Source: Zavarzinia compransoris (GTDB lineage: Bacteria; Pseudomonadota; Alphaproteobacteria; Zavarziniales; Zavarziniaceae). Taken from it: a stretch of DNA of 64,000 bases. The DNA is taken from the NCBI RefSeq assembly GCF_003173055.1, contig NZ_QGLF01000007.1, positions 123,328 to 187,327 of the forward strand. Direction: 5' to 3'. Positions within the stretch are counted from its first letter, which is position 1. Every line of letters starts with the position of its first letter. The notes beneath the pieces are model-generated. The model saw only the letters and a list, made by a program, of their open reading frames with translations, was not told where the DNA came from and made no database searches. Shown one piece after another: positions 10,689 to 19,096 of this stretch. The position numbers were made by a program, and so were the translations under genes.

Positions 10689-12716
10689 CTAGATATCCTT
10701 GCACAGGCGCAGCGCGTCGTAGAGCGCGGCGTGGATATTGCGCCCGGCGACCGCATCGCCGATCCGGTAGAGCTTCAGGCCCGGCGCCTCCGCCTGGGGC
10801 TGGGGCTTGCCGGCGACGAGCGCGTGCTGGTCGGTCTGGCCCCGGTTCACGGCCCGCGGTTTCAGGTCGAAATAGAGGCCGTCGACCGGCAGAGTGCCGC
10901 GCTCGACGATGATGTGATCGACCAGGCGTTCCTCTTCCTCGCCGGTCATGGTGTTGCGGAGGACGGCGACCTTGCGGTTGCCTTCCGGATAGATCTCCAC
11001 CAGTTCCAGGTTGGGGCTGACGATCACCCCCAGGCGGTATAATTCGCGGAGATGAACCGGCTGGTTGGTGGTGCCCACTTCCTCCGCCGCCATGCGGTCG
11101 TGGGTCGCGAGTTCGACCAGGCAGCCCGCCTTGGCCACGGCCTCCGCGACCGAGGCGCCCTGATGCTGGCCGGTCTCGTCGTAGAGGAGGACGCTGCCGG
11201 CGGGCGCCAGCCGGCCCGACAACACGTCCCAGGTGGACGCCGCGTGATCCGGCAGGTCGCCCGGCACGCCGCCGGTGGCGACGATCACCACCTCCGGCGC
11301 TTCCGCCGCGATCAGGGCCGGGGTCGCCGCGGTGTTCAGGCGCAGGTCGACGCCGAGCCTTGTCACCTGCCCCAGCAGCCAGCGCGGGATGCCGGACAGC
11401 GCCTCGCGCCAGCCGGCCCGGGCGGCCAGGTTGATCTGGCCGCCGACCCGGCCGTCCTTTTCGAACAGGACCACGCGGTGGCCGCGTTCCGCCAGCACCC
11501 TTGCGGCTTCCAGCCCGGCCGGCCCGGCGCCGACCACCACCGCCGTCAAGGCCCTGGCGGCAGGCGAAATGACATGGGGCATGAAGGCTTCGCGCCCGGT
11601 CGCCGCATTCTGCAGGCACAGCGCATCGCCGCCGACATAGATGCGGTCGATGCAATAGCCGGCGCCGACGCATTGGCGGATGTCGTCCTCCCGCCCCTCG
11701 GCCAGTTTCCGCACCAGATGGGGATCGGCGATATGGGCGCGGGTCATGGCGACCATATCGACATGGCCTTCGTGGACGATGCGGGCGGCGGTGGCGAGAT
11801 CGGTCACGCGCTGGGCATGGAACACCGGAATATCCACCTCGCGCTTGACCGCGCTCGCCAGGGATACGAAGGGCGCCACCGGAAAGGACATATTGGGCAG
11901 GATCACCGCATGGGCCATGTGATCCCGGGCATTGCCGCCGAGAATGTTCAGGAAATCGACCAGGCCGCGCCCGGCGTAATTGCCGGCGATATGCAGGCAA
12001 TCGTCATGGGACAGGCCGGCGGCCAGCAATTCGTCGGCCGACATGCGCATGCCGATGACGAAATCGTCGCCGGTCGCGGCGCGCATCGCCTCCAGCACCT
12101 CGATGCCGAAGCGCATGCGGTTGTCCAGGGCGCCGCCATAGCGGTCGGCGCGGCGGTTGACGTCGGGGGCCCAGAACTGATCGACCAGATGGCCATGGGC
12201 GGCGGAAAGCTCGATCCCGTCCAGCCCGCCTTCCCTGGCCCGGCGGGCGGCCTCGGCGTAATCCCGGACGATGCGGGCGATCTCTTCCTCTTCCAGGATC
12301 TTCGGGATGGTGCGGCTGGCGGGTTCGCGCCGGGTGCTGGCGGAAACCGTGGGGAACCAGTTGTCGGTATCCCAGCGGGTGCGCCGGCCCATGTGGGTCA
12401 GCTGGATCATCAGGCGGGCGCCGTGGCCGTGCACCCGGTCGGCGAATTGGCGGAACCAGGGGATGATCGAATCGTCCGCGACCGAGATCTGGTTCCACGG
12501 CGTCGCCGGACTGTCGAGCGAGACCGAGGACGAGCCGCCGAACATGGTCAGGCCGATGCCGCCCCGGGCCTTTTCGGCGTGATAGAGCTGATAGCGTTCC
12601 TGGGGCTTGCCGTCCCTGCCGTAACCGGGGGCATGGCTGGTGCTCATCACCCGGTTGCGGATGGTGATTCCCTTGATGGTCAGGGGCTTCAGCAGGGCCT
12701 CGGCATGGGCGATCAT
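10689..12716 (-). CDS. dgcA: Dimethylglycine demethylase flavoprotein subunit DgcA
   Basis: A 675-aa member of the NADH:flavin oxidoreductase / trimethylamine dehydrogenase family: N-terminal old-yellow-enzyme barrel (MSTSHAPGYG, QLTHMGRRT, ELSAAHGHLVDQF, RADRYGG), a linker with iron-sulfur cysteines and a C-terminal nucleotide-binding domain with VVGAGPAGLEAARVL near residue 390. It should demethylate dimethylglycine in complex with DgcB. The cluster motif near residue 346 is CVGAGYC followed by a later Cys, so the second Cys of the usual CxxCxxC is replaced; this may be normal in the DgcA branch. A GGGGGA box precedes the ATG at 12714-12716. dgcB follows after 4 bases. Confidence 0.9.
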   Translation of the reverse strand: MIAHAEALLKPLTIKGITIRNRVMSTSHAPGYGRDGKPQERYQLYHAEKARGGIGLTMFGGSSSVSLDSPATPWNQISVADDSIIPWFRQFADRVHGHGARLMIQLTHMGRRTRWDTDNWFPTVSASTRREPASRTIPKILEEEEIARIVRDYAEAARRAREGGLDGIELSAAHGHLVDQFWAPDVNRRADRYGGALDNRMRFGIEVLEAMRAATGDDFVIGMRMSADELLAAGLSHDDCLHIAGNYAGRGLVDFLNILGGNARDHMAHAVILPNMSFPVAPFVSLASAVKREVDIPVFHAQRVTDLATAARIVHEGHVDMVAMTRAHIADPHLVRKLAEGREDDIRQCVGAGYCIDRIYVGGDALCLQNAATGREAFMPHVISPAARALTAVVVGAGPAGLEAARVLAERGHRVVLFEKDGRVGGQINLAARAGWREALSGIPRWLLGQVTRLGVDLRLNTAATPALIAAEAPEVVIVATGGVPGDLPDHAASTWDVLSGRLAPAGSVLLYDETGQHQGASVAEAVAKAGCLVELATHDRMAAEEVGTTNQPVHLRELYRLGVIVSPNLELVEIYPEGNRKVAVLRNTMTGEEEERLVDHIIVERGTLPVDGLYFDLKPRAVNRGQTDQHALVAGKPQPQAEAPGLKLYRIGDAVAGRNIHAALYDALRLCKDI

Positions 12717-12733
12717 GCGGAATTCCCCCGGTC

Positions 12734-13714
12734 TCAGGAGGCGCGGCCGGCGTGCAGGCTGCGTTCGGTGCGCGGCGGGCGGCCGAACTGGCTCTTGTAC
12801 GCGGTCGAGAAATGGGCGGAGGACTGGAAGCCGCAGGCAAGGCCGATGTCGGTGACCGGCATGGCGGTCAGGCGCAGCAATTCCCGCGCCCGGCTCAGGC
12901 GCAGGTTCAGGTAATAATCGGCGGGCGAAGTGCCGAGATGGCGCTTGAACAGCCGTTCCAGCTGGCGGCGCGAAATGCCGATGGCATCGGCGACCTCGGG
13001 CATGGCGAGCGGGGCCTCGATATTGCCGGCCATCAGGCGGGCGGCCTCGGCCAGGGCGCGCTGGCCGGCGGCGGGCGGGGGATCGGGAAAGCGCTGGCGG
13101 TCGTCGCCGCCGCGCACCCGGTCGACGATGAATTGTTCCGAAACCTTGGCCGCCATGGCCCGGCCCAGGCGGGCGCGGATCAGCGCGGTCATCATGTCGA
13201 GGGGGGCGATGCCGCCGGTGCAGGTCAGGCGATCGCGGTCGATGACGAAGAGATCGTCCGAGAAATCGACATCGGGAAATTCCTCGCGGATCGCCGCCAG
13301 GTTCTCCCAATGGATGGCGCAGCGGTAATCGTCGAGCAGGCCCGCCTCGGCCAGGGCAAAGGTCCCGGTACAGAGCGCGCCCAGCGCCACCCCCTGGCGG
13401 TGCAGCCGGCGCAGGGCTTCCAGCAGGCGGCGATCGACGGCCTGGCGGACATCGACGCCGCCGCAGACGAAGACGCAGTCGAACGGCCCGGCCTCGACCA
13501 CCGAATGGGTCGGGGTCATGCTGAAGCCGTTGGAGGCGACGGCGGGCGTGCCGTCCGGCGTGACCACGGCCCAGGCATAGGAATCGATGCCCGAGACGTA
13601 ATTGGCCATGCGGCAGGCCTCGATCGCATTGGCGGTCGCGATCTGCGAGTAATTGGGCAGGGTGAGAAAGCCGAAACGGCGAAGGGCTGCGATATCGATG
13701 GGGGCGGCGGCCAT
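12734..13714 (-). CDS. GlxA/GbdR-type AraC-family transcriptional regulator 1
   Basis: A 326-aa regulator with an N-terminal DJ-1/PfpI-like domain (about 10-190, including LGALCTGTFALAEAGLL) and a C-terminal AraC double helix-turn-helix (about 225-320; EVADAIGISRRQLERLFKRH and DIGLACGFQSSAHFSTAYKS regions). This architecture is that of GbdR, the activator of glycine betaine and dimethylglycine catabolism in pseudomonads. It lies between gbcB (12 bases upstream) and dgcA (17 bases downstream) on the same strand, so it is probably part of the betaine transcript. It is one of two such regulators here; which one senses betaine or dimethylglycine cannot be decided by sequence. Confidence 0.85.
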   Translation of the reverse strand: MAAAPIDIAALRRFGFLTLPNYSQIATANAIEACRMANYVSGIDSYAWAVVTPDGTPAVASNGFSMTPTHSVVEAGPFDCVFVCGGVDVRQAVDRRLLEALRRLHRQGVALGALCTGTFALAEAGLLDDYRCAIHWENLAAIREEFPDVDFSDDLFVIDRDRLTCTGGIAPLDMMTALIRARLGRAMAAKVSEQFIVDRVRGGDDRQRFPDPPPAAGQRALAEAARLMAGNIEAPLAMPEVADAIGISRRQLERLFKRHLGTSPADYYLNLRLSRARELLRLTAMPVTDIGLACGFQSSAHFSTAYKSQFGRPPRTERSLHAGRAS

Positions 13715-13726
13715 CGGGGTTCGATC

Positions 13727-14773
13727 CTATCGTTCGATCACAAGGTCGGTCAGCGGTTTCGAGCAGCAGATCAAGGCGAGACCCTGGTCGATCTCGCGTT
13801 GGCGGATGCCGCCCGCGTGTTTCATCTCCACTTTGCCGGTGGCGATCCGGCTCTTGCAGGTGCCGCACAGGCCCCGGGTGCAGGAGGAGGGCAGGCGCAT
13901 GCCGGCGGCCCGCGCGGCCTCCAGCACCGTGCGGTCGGCCGGGCAGTCGATCACCCGGCGGCTGCGGGTGAATTCGACGCGGAAGACCGGGGTATCGCCG
14001 GCCGGGGCGGCGGGGGCCGCTTCGGGCGTGGCGGCGCCGAAATCGAAGCTCTCCTCGTGGTAATGCGCCATGTCGAAGCCGAGCAGGCCGAGCAGGCCGC
14101 GCACCGCCGCCATATAGGGCGCCGGGCCGCAGGTGAAGACTTCGCGGCTGAGGAGATCGGGGACCAGGGCGCGGAGCCCGTCCGCCGTCAGCCGGCCGGT
14201 GAGGCCGCCCCAGCGCTCGCCCGGGCTGTCGGCCTCGCAGATCGCGTGCAGGCGGAACTGCGGCAGGTGGCGGGCGATGAGGGCAAGCTCGTCGCGGAAG
14301 ATGATGTCGGCGGGGCTGCGGGCGCTGTGCAGGAAGGCGATGTCGGTCTCGAGGGCGAGGTCGTGGGTCTCCCGCGCCATGGCCATCAGGGGGGTGATGC
14401 CGCTGCCGCCCGAGAGGAAGAGATATTTGCCGGCCCTGTGGTGGCGATGGCAGAAATCGCCCATGGGGCCGGTCGCCCGGATCTCGCAGCCGGGGCGCAT
14501 GTTGTCGTGCAGCCAGTTGGAGACCGGGCCGCCCGGCACGCGCTTGACCGTGATGGCGATGCGGTCGGGCCGGGTCGGGCTGGAGGAAATCGTGTAGCAG
14601 CGGTTGACGATGCCGCCGCCCACGGGCACGTCGAAGGTCAGGAACTGGCCGGGCACGAACTCGAAACGCGCCCCGTTCCGCGCGGCGAAGATGAAACTCT
14701 TCACATCCGCCGTCTCGTGGCGCACCTGGCGGCAGACCAGGATGTCGTCGGTCTCGGAGGTCCAGACGGTCAT
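13727..14773 (-). CDS. gbcB: Glycine betaine demethylase reductase subunit GbcB
   Basis: A 348-aa FNR-type reductase fused to a plant-type ferredoxin: FAD domain with RCYTISSSPTRPD, NAD domain with LFLSGGSGITPLMAMA and the CGPAPYM motif, then a 2Fe-2S domain with CTRGLCGTCK from about residue 298 and a last cysteine in the ALICCSKP segment. It would pass electrons from NAD(P)H to the Rieske oxygenase GbcA, which removes a methyl group from glycine betaine as formaldehyde. The ATG overlaps the gbcA stop (14770-14773), indicating coupled translation and stoichiometric synthesis. Confidence 0.92.
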   Translation of the reverse strand: MTVWTSETDDILVCRQVRHETADVKSFIFAARNGARFEFVPGQFLTFDVPVGGGIVNRCYTISSSPTRPDRIAITVKRVPGGPVSNWLHDNMRPGCEIRATGPMGDFCHRHHRAGKYLFLSGGSGITPLMAMARETHDLALETDIAFLHSARSPADIIFRDELALIARHLPQFRLHAICEADSPGERWGGLTGRLTADGLRALVPDLLSREVFTCGPAPYMAAVRGLLGLLGFDMAHYHEESFDFGAATPEAAPAAPAGDTPVFRVEFTRSRRVIDCPADRTVLEAARAAGMRLPSSCTRGLCGTCKSRIATGKVEMKHAGGIRQREIDQGLALICCSKPLTDLVIER

Positions 14774-16029
14774 GGCGTCAGGCCGGCGGCGAGACGGCTG
14801 ACGTACCAGTTGCAGAACTGGTCCACCAACCCCTCGGTGAAGGGGGAATAGGGGCCGGGCTCATAGGCCGGGCTGCGCACGCCGGCATGGGCCAGCTCGA
14901 CGAGGTCGGCATCCTGGCGGTTGGTCGCCTGCCAGACCCCGGTCAGATTGTCGAGATCATAGTCCACCCCCTCGACCGCGTCCCGGTGCACCAGCCATTT
15001 GGTGCGCACCAGCGTGTTGTCGGCATCCAGCGGGATGACCGAGAAGGTGACGATATGGTCCGACATGAAGTGGTGCCAGGAATTCGGCTGGGTCCAGAAC
15101 GACAGGCCGCCCAGCTGCGGATCGGTGAGCCGGCCCAGCAGGCGGCGGCTGGCGACGCGGGTGTCCAGGGTCTGGGACTGGCCGCTGCCGTCGATCGGCA
15201 GGCGCTGGGTACGGAAGCCGGTCACCATATCGTCGAGATGCTCGACCACGCGGGACGGCAGGCCGCCGGCCTCCCAGCGGGCGCCGAGATCGCAGACCAT
15301 CCGGTCGTAGCGCGCCGCCTGGAGAAGGTCGGTCTCGTCCGCTTCCTCGGGCGAGAAGCCGAAGCCATAGGCGAAGAGGGGGATGGTCAGTTCCGGATGG
15401 TTGCCCGCGCAGTGGTAACACTCGCGGTTATTCTCCATCGTCAGCTTCCAGTTGCCCTTCTCGATCAGGTCGCTCTGGCAGGCGATCTTGCAGTTGGCGA
15501 GATCGTGGGGGGCGAGGTAGGGCGTCATCACCCGCGCCACGGCGTCGAAATCGGCCGGCGGCTCGTCGGCGAGGCAGATGAACAGCAGCCCGGCGAGGGA
15601 GCGCAGATGGACCGGCTTCAGGCCGTGGCAGGCACGGTCGAAATCCTTGCCCATATGTTCGGCGAACAGCAGCCTGCCGTCGAGCCCGTAGGTCCATTGG
15701 TGATAGCGGCAGACGAGATTGCCGACCGTCGCCTTCTCGCTGTCCACCAGCCTGGCGCCGCGGTGGCGGCAGACATTATGGAAGGCGCGGATCCCCATGT
15801 CGTCGTCGCGGACGATGAGGACCGACCAGGGGCCGATATCGACGGTATAGGCATCGCCGGGCTCCGGCACGTCGGGCTCGACCCCGACCTGGATCCAGTG
15901 GCGGCCGAAGATCAGGTCGAGGTCGGCGGCGAAGACGTCGGCAGCGGTATAGAAGGGGGCGGCCAGGCTGTGGCCGGGGCGCCGCGCCGCGATCAGGGAC
16001 TGAAGTCTCTGGCACTCCCAGGCCGCCAT
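14770..16029 (-). CDS. gbcA: Glycine betaine demethylase Rieske oxygenase subunit GbcA
   Basis: A 419-aa Rieske non-heme iron oxygenase that converts glycine betaine to dimethylglycine. The Rieske ligands are Cys87, His89, Cys107 and His110 (CRHRG and CRYHQW). The mononuclear iron site includes His206 and His211 in NNRECYHCAGNHPEL. The AHAG-like and SWHHFMSDH segments near the C-terminus also fit GbcA. It is followed directly by gbcB with an ATGA overlap. About 100 bases separate it from the preceding regulator gene, leaving room for a promoter of its own. Confidence 0.93.
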   Translation of the reverse strand: MAAWECQRLQSLIAARRPGHSLAAPFYTAADVFAADLDLIFGRHWIQVGVEPDVPEPGDAYTVDIGPWSVLIVRDDDMGIRAFHNVCRHRGARLVDSEKATVGNLVCRYHQWTYGLDGRLLFAEHMGKDFDRACHGLKPVHLRSLAGLLFICLADEPPADFDAVARVMTPYLAPHDLANCKIACQSDLIEKGNWKLTMENNRECYHCAGNHPELTIPLFAYGFGFSPEEADETDLLQAARYDRMVCDLGARWEAGGLPSRVVEHLDDMVTGFRTQRLPIDGSGQSQTLDTRVASRRLLGRLTDPQLGGLSFWTQPNSWHHFMSDHIVTFSVIPLDADNTLVRTKWLVHRDAVEGVDYDLDNLTGVWQATNRQDADLVELAHAGVRSPAYEPGPYSPFTEGLVDQFCNWYVSRLAAGLTP

Positions 16030-16129
16030 GCCGCACCCCTTCGGTCATCCGTTGGTCACAGATCGATTGTGGTCCGCCGACGATTGTCCGACCTTATCAC
16101 CGCCGACGAAAATTTGCCAATTTGCGACA
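16030..16129 (-). promoter_or_regulatory. Candidate gbcA promoter / regulator-binding region
   Basis: This is the only gap of any size inside the minus-strand run between sdaA and etfB. It contains two direct copies of CCGCCGACGA at 16074-16083 and 16100-16109 (26 bases apart) and a short tandem AATTTGC at 16111-16124, and is less GC-rich than its surroundings. Direct repeats of this type suit an AraC-family activator such as the adjacent GbdR-like proteins, but no promoter hexamers are convincing. Confidence 0.35.
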
Positions 16130-17158
16130 TCATTCGAACAGCCGGCCGGCGGCCACGGCACCGCCGCCCTGGCCCCGGTATGCCGCCCTTGCGTCGGTCG
16201 GGGTATAGCCGTGCTCGGCCTTGAACTGGCGCGAGAAATGGGCGCAATCCGAAAAGCCGGATTCGAGGGCGATATCGGTCACCGAGCGCTCGGTGGTGTC
16301 GAGCAGGAAGCGGGCATAGCGCAGGCGCAGGGCCCGGTAATGCGCTGCCGGCCGCTTGCCGATGGCGGCGATGAAAAGCCGTTCCAACTGCCGGGTGGAC
16401 AGGCGCAGGCGCTCGGCGATGGTGCCTATCGGCAGGGGCGCGGCCAGATGCTGTTCCATGAGAAGAAGGGCGCGGCGCACCCGGTCGTCGCCCACCGTGT
16501 CGGCGACGGGGGGATGGGGCTGGGCGTCATGGCCGAGGCGGGCCTTGTCCAGCAGCATGACATGGCGGCTTTTCTGCGCCACGGCGCGGCCGATGTGGCG
16601 CTCGATCAGGAAGGTGGCGAGATCGGCGACGCCGCCGCCGCCCGAACAGGTGATGCGGTCGCCGTCAACGACATAGAGCCGGTCGGCGATCGGATGGTGA
16701 TGGGGAAATTCGTTCAGGAAATCCTGGTGGTGATACCAGGATACGCAGCAGCGCCGCCCGGTCATCAGCCCGGCCCGGGCCAGCACGAAGGACCCGGTGC
16801 AGACCCCGACCAGGGTGACGCCGGCCGCCGCCGCCGCTTTCAGGTAATCGACGGTGGCGTCGTCCACCTGCGGCCCCGCATGCAGCACGCCGCCGACGAC
16901 GACGATATAATCGAACGCCCGGGGCTCGACCAGGCCGCTGGTCCTGGTCACGGCGATGCCGCAACTGGCCCTGACCGGTTCCAGGCGCGCCGACATGATC
17001 GACCAGCGGCACAGAATGGGACGGCTGCGGTCGCCCTCGTCGGCGGCGAGGCGCAGGTGATCGGCGAACAGCGAAAAGGCCGACAGGGTGAAATTGTCGG
17101 CCAGCACGAAGCCGACCGACAGCGGCGGGCGGGGGAGCGGGGCGGCGGTCGCCGGCAT
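16130..17158 (-). CDS. GlxA/GbdR-type AraC-family transcriptional regulator 2
   Basis: A 342-aa regulator with the same architecture as regulator 1: DJ-1/PfpI-like domain with VGVCTGSFVLARAGLM and a C-terminal AraC domain (IAERLRLSTRQLERLF, DIALESGFSDCAHFSRQFK). The two are clear paralogues in fold but far from identical. The start is fixed by an AGGAGGTGAT box in the 17159-17170 region, immediately upstream of the ATG, a near-complete match to the 16S anti-Shine-Dalgarno sequence, so this gene is probably well translated. It follows sdaA by 14 bases and precedes gbcA by 100, linking the sox-sda and gbc halves. Confidence 0.86.
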   Translation of the reverse strand: MPATAAPLPRPPLSVGFVLADNFTLSAFSLFADHLRLAADEGDRSRPILCRWSIMSARLEPVRASCGIAVTRTSGLVEPRAFDYIVVVGGVLHAGPQVDDATVDYLKAAAAAGVTLVGVCTGSFVLARAGLMTGRRCCVSWYHHQDFLNEFPHHHPIADRLYVVDGDRITCSGGGGVADLATFLIERHIGRAVAQKSRHVMLLDKARLGHDAQPHPPVADTVGDDRVRRALLLMEQHLAAPLPIGTIAERLRLSTRQLERLFIAAIGKRPAAHYRALRLRYARFLLDTTERSVTDIALESGFSDCAHFSRQFKAEHGYTPTDARAAYRGQGGGAVAAGRLFE

Positions 17159-17172
17159 GATCACCTCCTCGG

Positions 17173-18519
17173 TCAGCATTCGGTGAAATTGACGGCAAGG
17201 CCGCCTTGCGAGGTTTCCTTGTATTTCGACTGCATGTCGGCGCCGGTCTGGCGCATGGTCGCGATGACATGGTCGAGCGAGACTTGATGGGTGCCGTCGC
17301 CCCGCAGCGCCAGCGAGGCGGCGGCGATCGCCTTCACCGCGCCGAAGGCGTTGCGCTCGATGCAGGGGATCTGCACCAGGCCGCCGATCGGGTCGCAGGT
17401 CAGTCCCAGGTGATGTTCCATGGCGATCTCCGCGGCATTCTCGACCTGTTCGTTGCTGCCGCCAAGGGCCGCGGCAAGGCCGGCGGCGGCCATGGAACAG
17501 GCGACGCCGACCTCGCCCTGGCAGCCGACCTCGGCGCCCGAGATCGAGGCGTTCATCTTGAACAACCCGCCGATCGCGGCCGCCGTCAGCAGGAAGCGAT
17601 GGGCGCCAGCCCGGTCGGCCCCGGGGCAATGATCGCGGTAATAGCGCAGCACGGCGGGGACGACGCCGGCGGCGCCATTGGTCGGCGCGGTCACGACCCG
17701 GCCGCCGGCGGCATTCTCCTCGTTCACGGCGATGGCGTAGAGACCGATGCGGTCCATCACCTCGTGCGGGGGGCGGGCATTGCCGCCGGCGTCGAGGCGG
17801 CGGCGCAGCAGGGCCGCCCGGCGCTTCACCTTCAGGCCGCCGGGCAATTCGCCCTCGGCCGCAAGGCCGCGATCGACGCAGGCCATCATCGTCTCGTGCA
17901 CCCGGTCGAGATGGCCCTCGACCTCGGCAGGGGAGCGGAGCGCGGTTTCATTGGCGAGGACGAGATCGGCGACGGCAAGGCCGGAACCGGCGCAGCGGGC
18001 GAGAAGGTCGCGGCCGCTGCGGAAGTCATGGGGAACCGCGGGTGTTTCCGCCGGGGGCGTGCCGACCTCGGCCTCGCGCACGATGAAGCCGCCGCCGATG
18101 GAACACCAGGTGTCCTGGGCCAGCGGCGGGCCGGTTTCGCCGAAGGCGGCGAAATGCAGCGTATTGGGGTGGCGGGGCGGCTCGGCCGTGCCATCGAAAA
18201 CGATGTCCCCGGCCGAGAAGGCGATGTCGTGGCCGCCGGCGAGGGCAAGGCGGCACTCGCGCTCGATCCGGGCGATCACGCCGTCGGCCGCATCCGCCGC
18301 CACCGTCTCGGGCTCGAAGCCGGCGAGGCCGAGGATCACGGCGCGGTCGGTGGCATGGCCCTTGCCGGTCCAGGCCAGCGAGCCGTAAAGGGTGACGCGG
18401 AGGCGGCGGACCGCGGGTCCCAACCCGTGGGCGAACAGGCGCGCCGCCCGCATCGGCCCCACCGTATGGGAGGAGGAGGGGCCGATCCCGATCTTGAACA
18501 GCTCGAAGACTGAAATCAT
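17173..18519 (-). CDS. sdaA: L-serine ammonia-lyase (L-serine dehydratase), single chain [4Fe-4S] type
   Basis: Converts L-serine to pyruvate and ammonia, the last step that lets betaine carbon enter central metabolism. The 448-aa protein starts [19 protein letters not shown], where GPSSSHT is the family signature. Cys333, Cys375 and Cys386 have the 42- and 11-residue spacing of iron-sulfur L-serine dehydratases, and the chain ends exactly in Cys448, 62 residues after Cys386. That matches the C-terminal cysteine that I recall acting as a cluster ligand in the Legionella type 2 enzyme. It is a fused (type 2) form. It lies between soxG (19 bases) and regulator 2 (14 bases) on the same strand. 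Confidence 0.95.
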   Translation of the reverse strand: MISVFELFKIGIGPSSSHTVGPMRAARLFAHGLGPAVRRLRVTLYGSLAWTGKGHATDRAVILGLAGFEPETVAADAADGVIARIERECRLALAGGHDIAFSAGDIVFDGTAEPPRHPNTLHFAAFGETGPPLAQDTWCSIGGGFIVREAEVGTPPAETPAVPHDFRSGRDLLARCAGSGLAVADLVLANETALRSPAEVEGHLDRVHETMMACVDRGLAAEGELPGGLKVKRRAALLRRRLDAGGNARPPHEVMDRIGLYAIAVNEENAAGGRVVTAPTNGAAGVVPAVLRYYRDHCPGADRAGAHRFLLTAAAIGGLFKMNASISGAEVGCQGEVGVACSMAAAGLAAALGGSNEQVENAAEIAMEHHLGLTCDPIGGLVQIPCIERNAFGAVKAIAAASLALRGDGTHQVSLDHVIATMRQTGADMQSKYKETSQGGLAVNFTEC

Positions 18520-18538
18520 GGGCCGGCCCCCGGCTTGG

Positions 18539-19096
18539 TCAGGTGGTGTATTCGAGGCGCGCTTCCAGGGTCAGGCCCCAGACATAGGCGGCGAAGGAGC
18601 GCCAGCAGCCGACATAGAAGCGCTCCGCACCCAGGCGCCACAGCAGGATCTCCGCCTTGCCGTACAGCGTCCGGGTGCACATGCCGATCGGGAAGCGCGA
18701 CAGGTGCAGGTCGAGAAGGCAATGGGCGTTCAGCACCGCCTCGGCCGCCGGCCCCGCGATCTCGAAGGCGACATTGCGTTCGCCGACCGCGACCAGGGAA
18801 TGAGGGATTTCCCCCATGGCCTCGGCGATGGCATCGGCAAGCCCCGGGCCTTCCTCCTCGGGCGCCATCAATTGCCATTCGTCGGGCCCGAGCCAGAGCA
18901 CGGAACGCCGGCCGATGGCGGCGGAACGGCAGGCGTCCTGCGGCAGGGGCAGGCCGAAGGCGGCACCGGCGGCGGCGATGCCCTCGGGCCGGCGGACGCG
19001 CAGGATGAAGGCGGCGGCCGGCCCGCGCGGGGTGAGCACGGCCCCCGGCGCGGGTGGCGCCTCCAGGCGGTCGAAGGGGCTGCTGCGCTCAGGCAT
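18539..19096 (-). CDS. soxG: Sarcosine oxidase gamma subunit SoxG
   Basis: The 185-aa gamma subunit of heterotetrameric sarcosine oxidase. SoxG sequences are weakly conserved; support comes from size, the [11 protein letters not shown] and [16 protein letters not shown] segments typical of this GCV-T-like subunit, and position after soxA. The start at 19094-19096 overlaps the soxA stop by 8 bases. The subunit has a structural role beside SoxA in the complex that oxidises sarcosine to glycine, hydrogen peroxide and a folate-bound one-carbon unit. Confidence 0.9.
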   Translation of the reverse strand: MPERSSPFDRLEAPPAPGAVLTPRGPAAAFILRVRRPEGIAAAGAAFGLPLPQDACRSAAIGRRSVLWLGPDEWQLMAPEEEGPGLADAIAEAMGEIPHSLVAVGERNVAFEIAGPAAEAVLNAHCLLDLHLSRFPIGMCTRTLYGKAEILLWRLGAERFYVGCWRSFAAYVWGLTLEARLEYTT

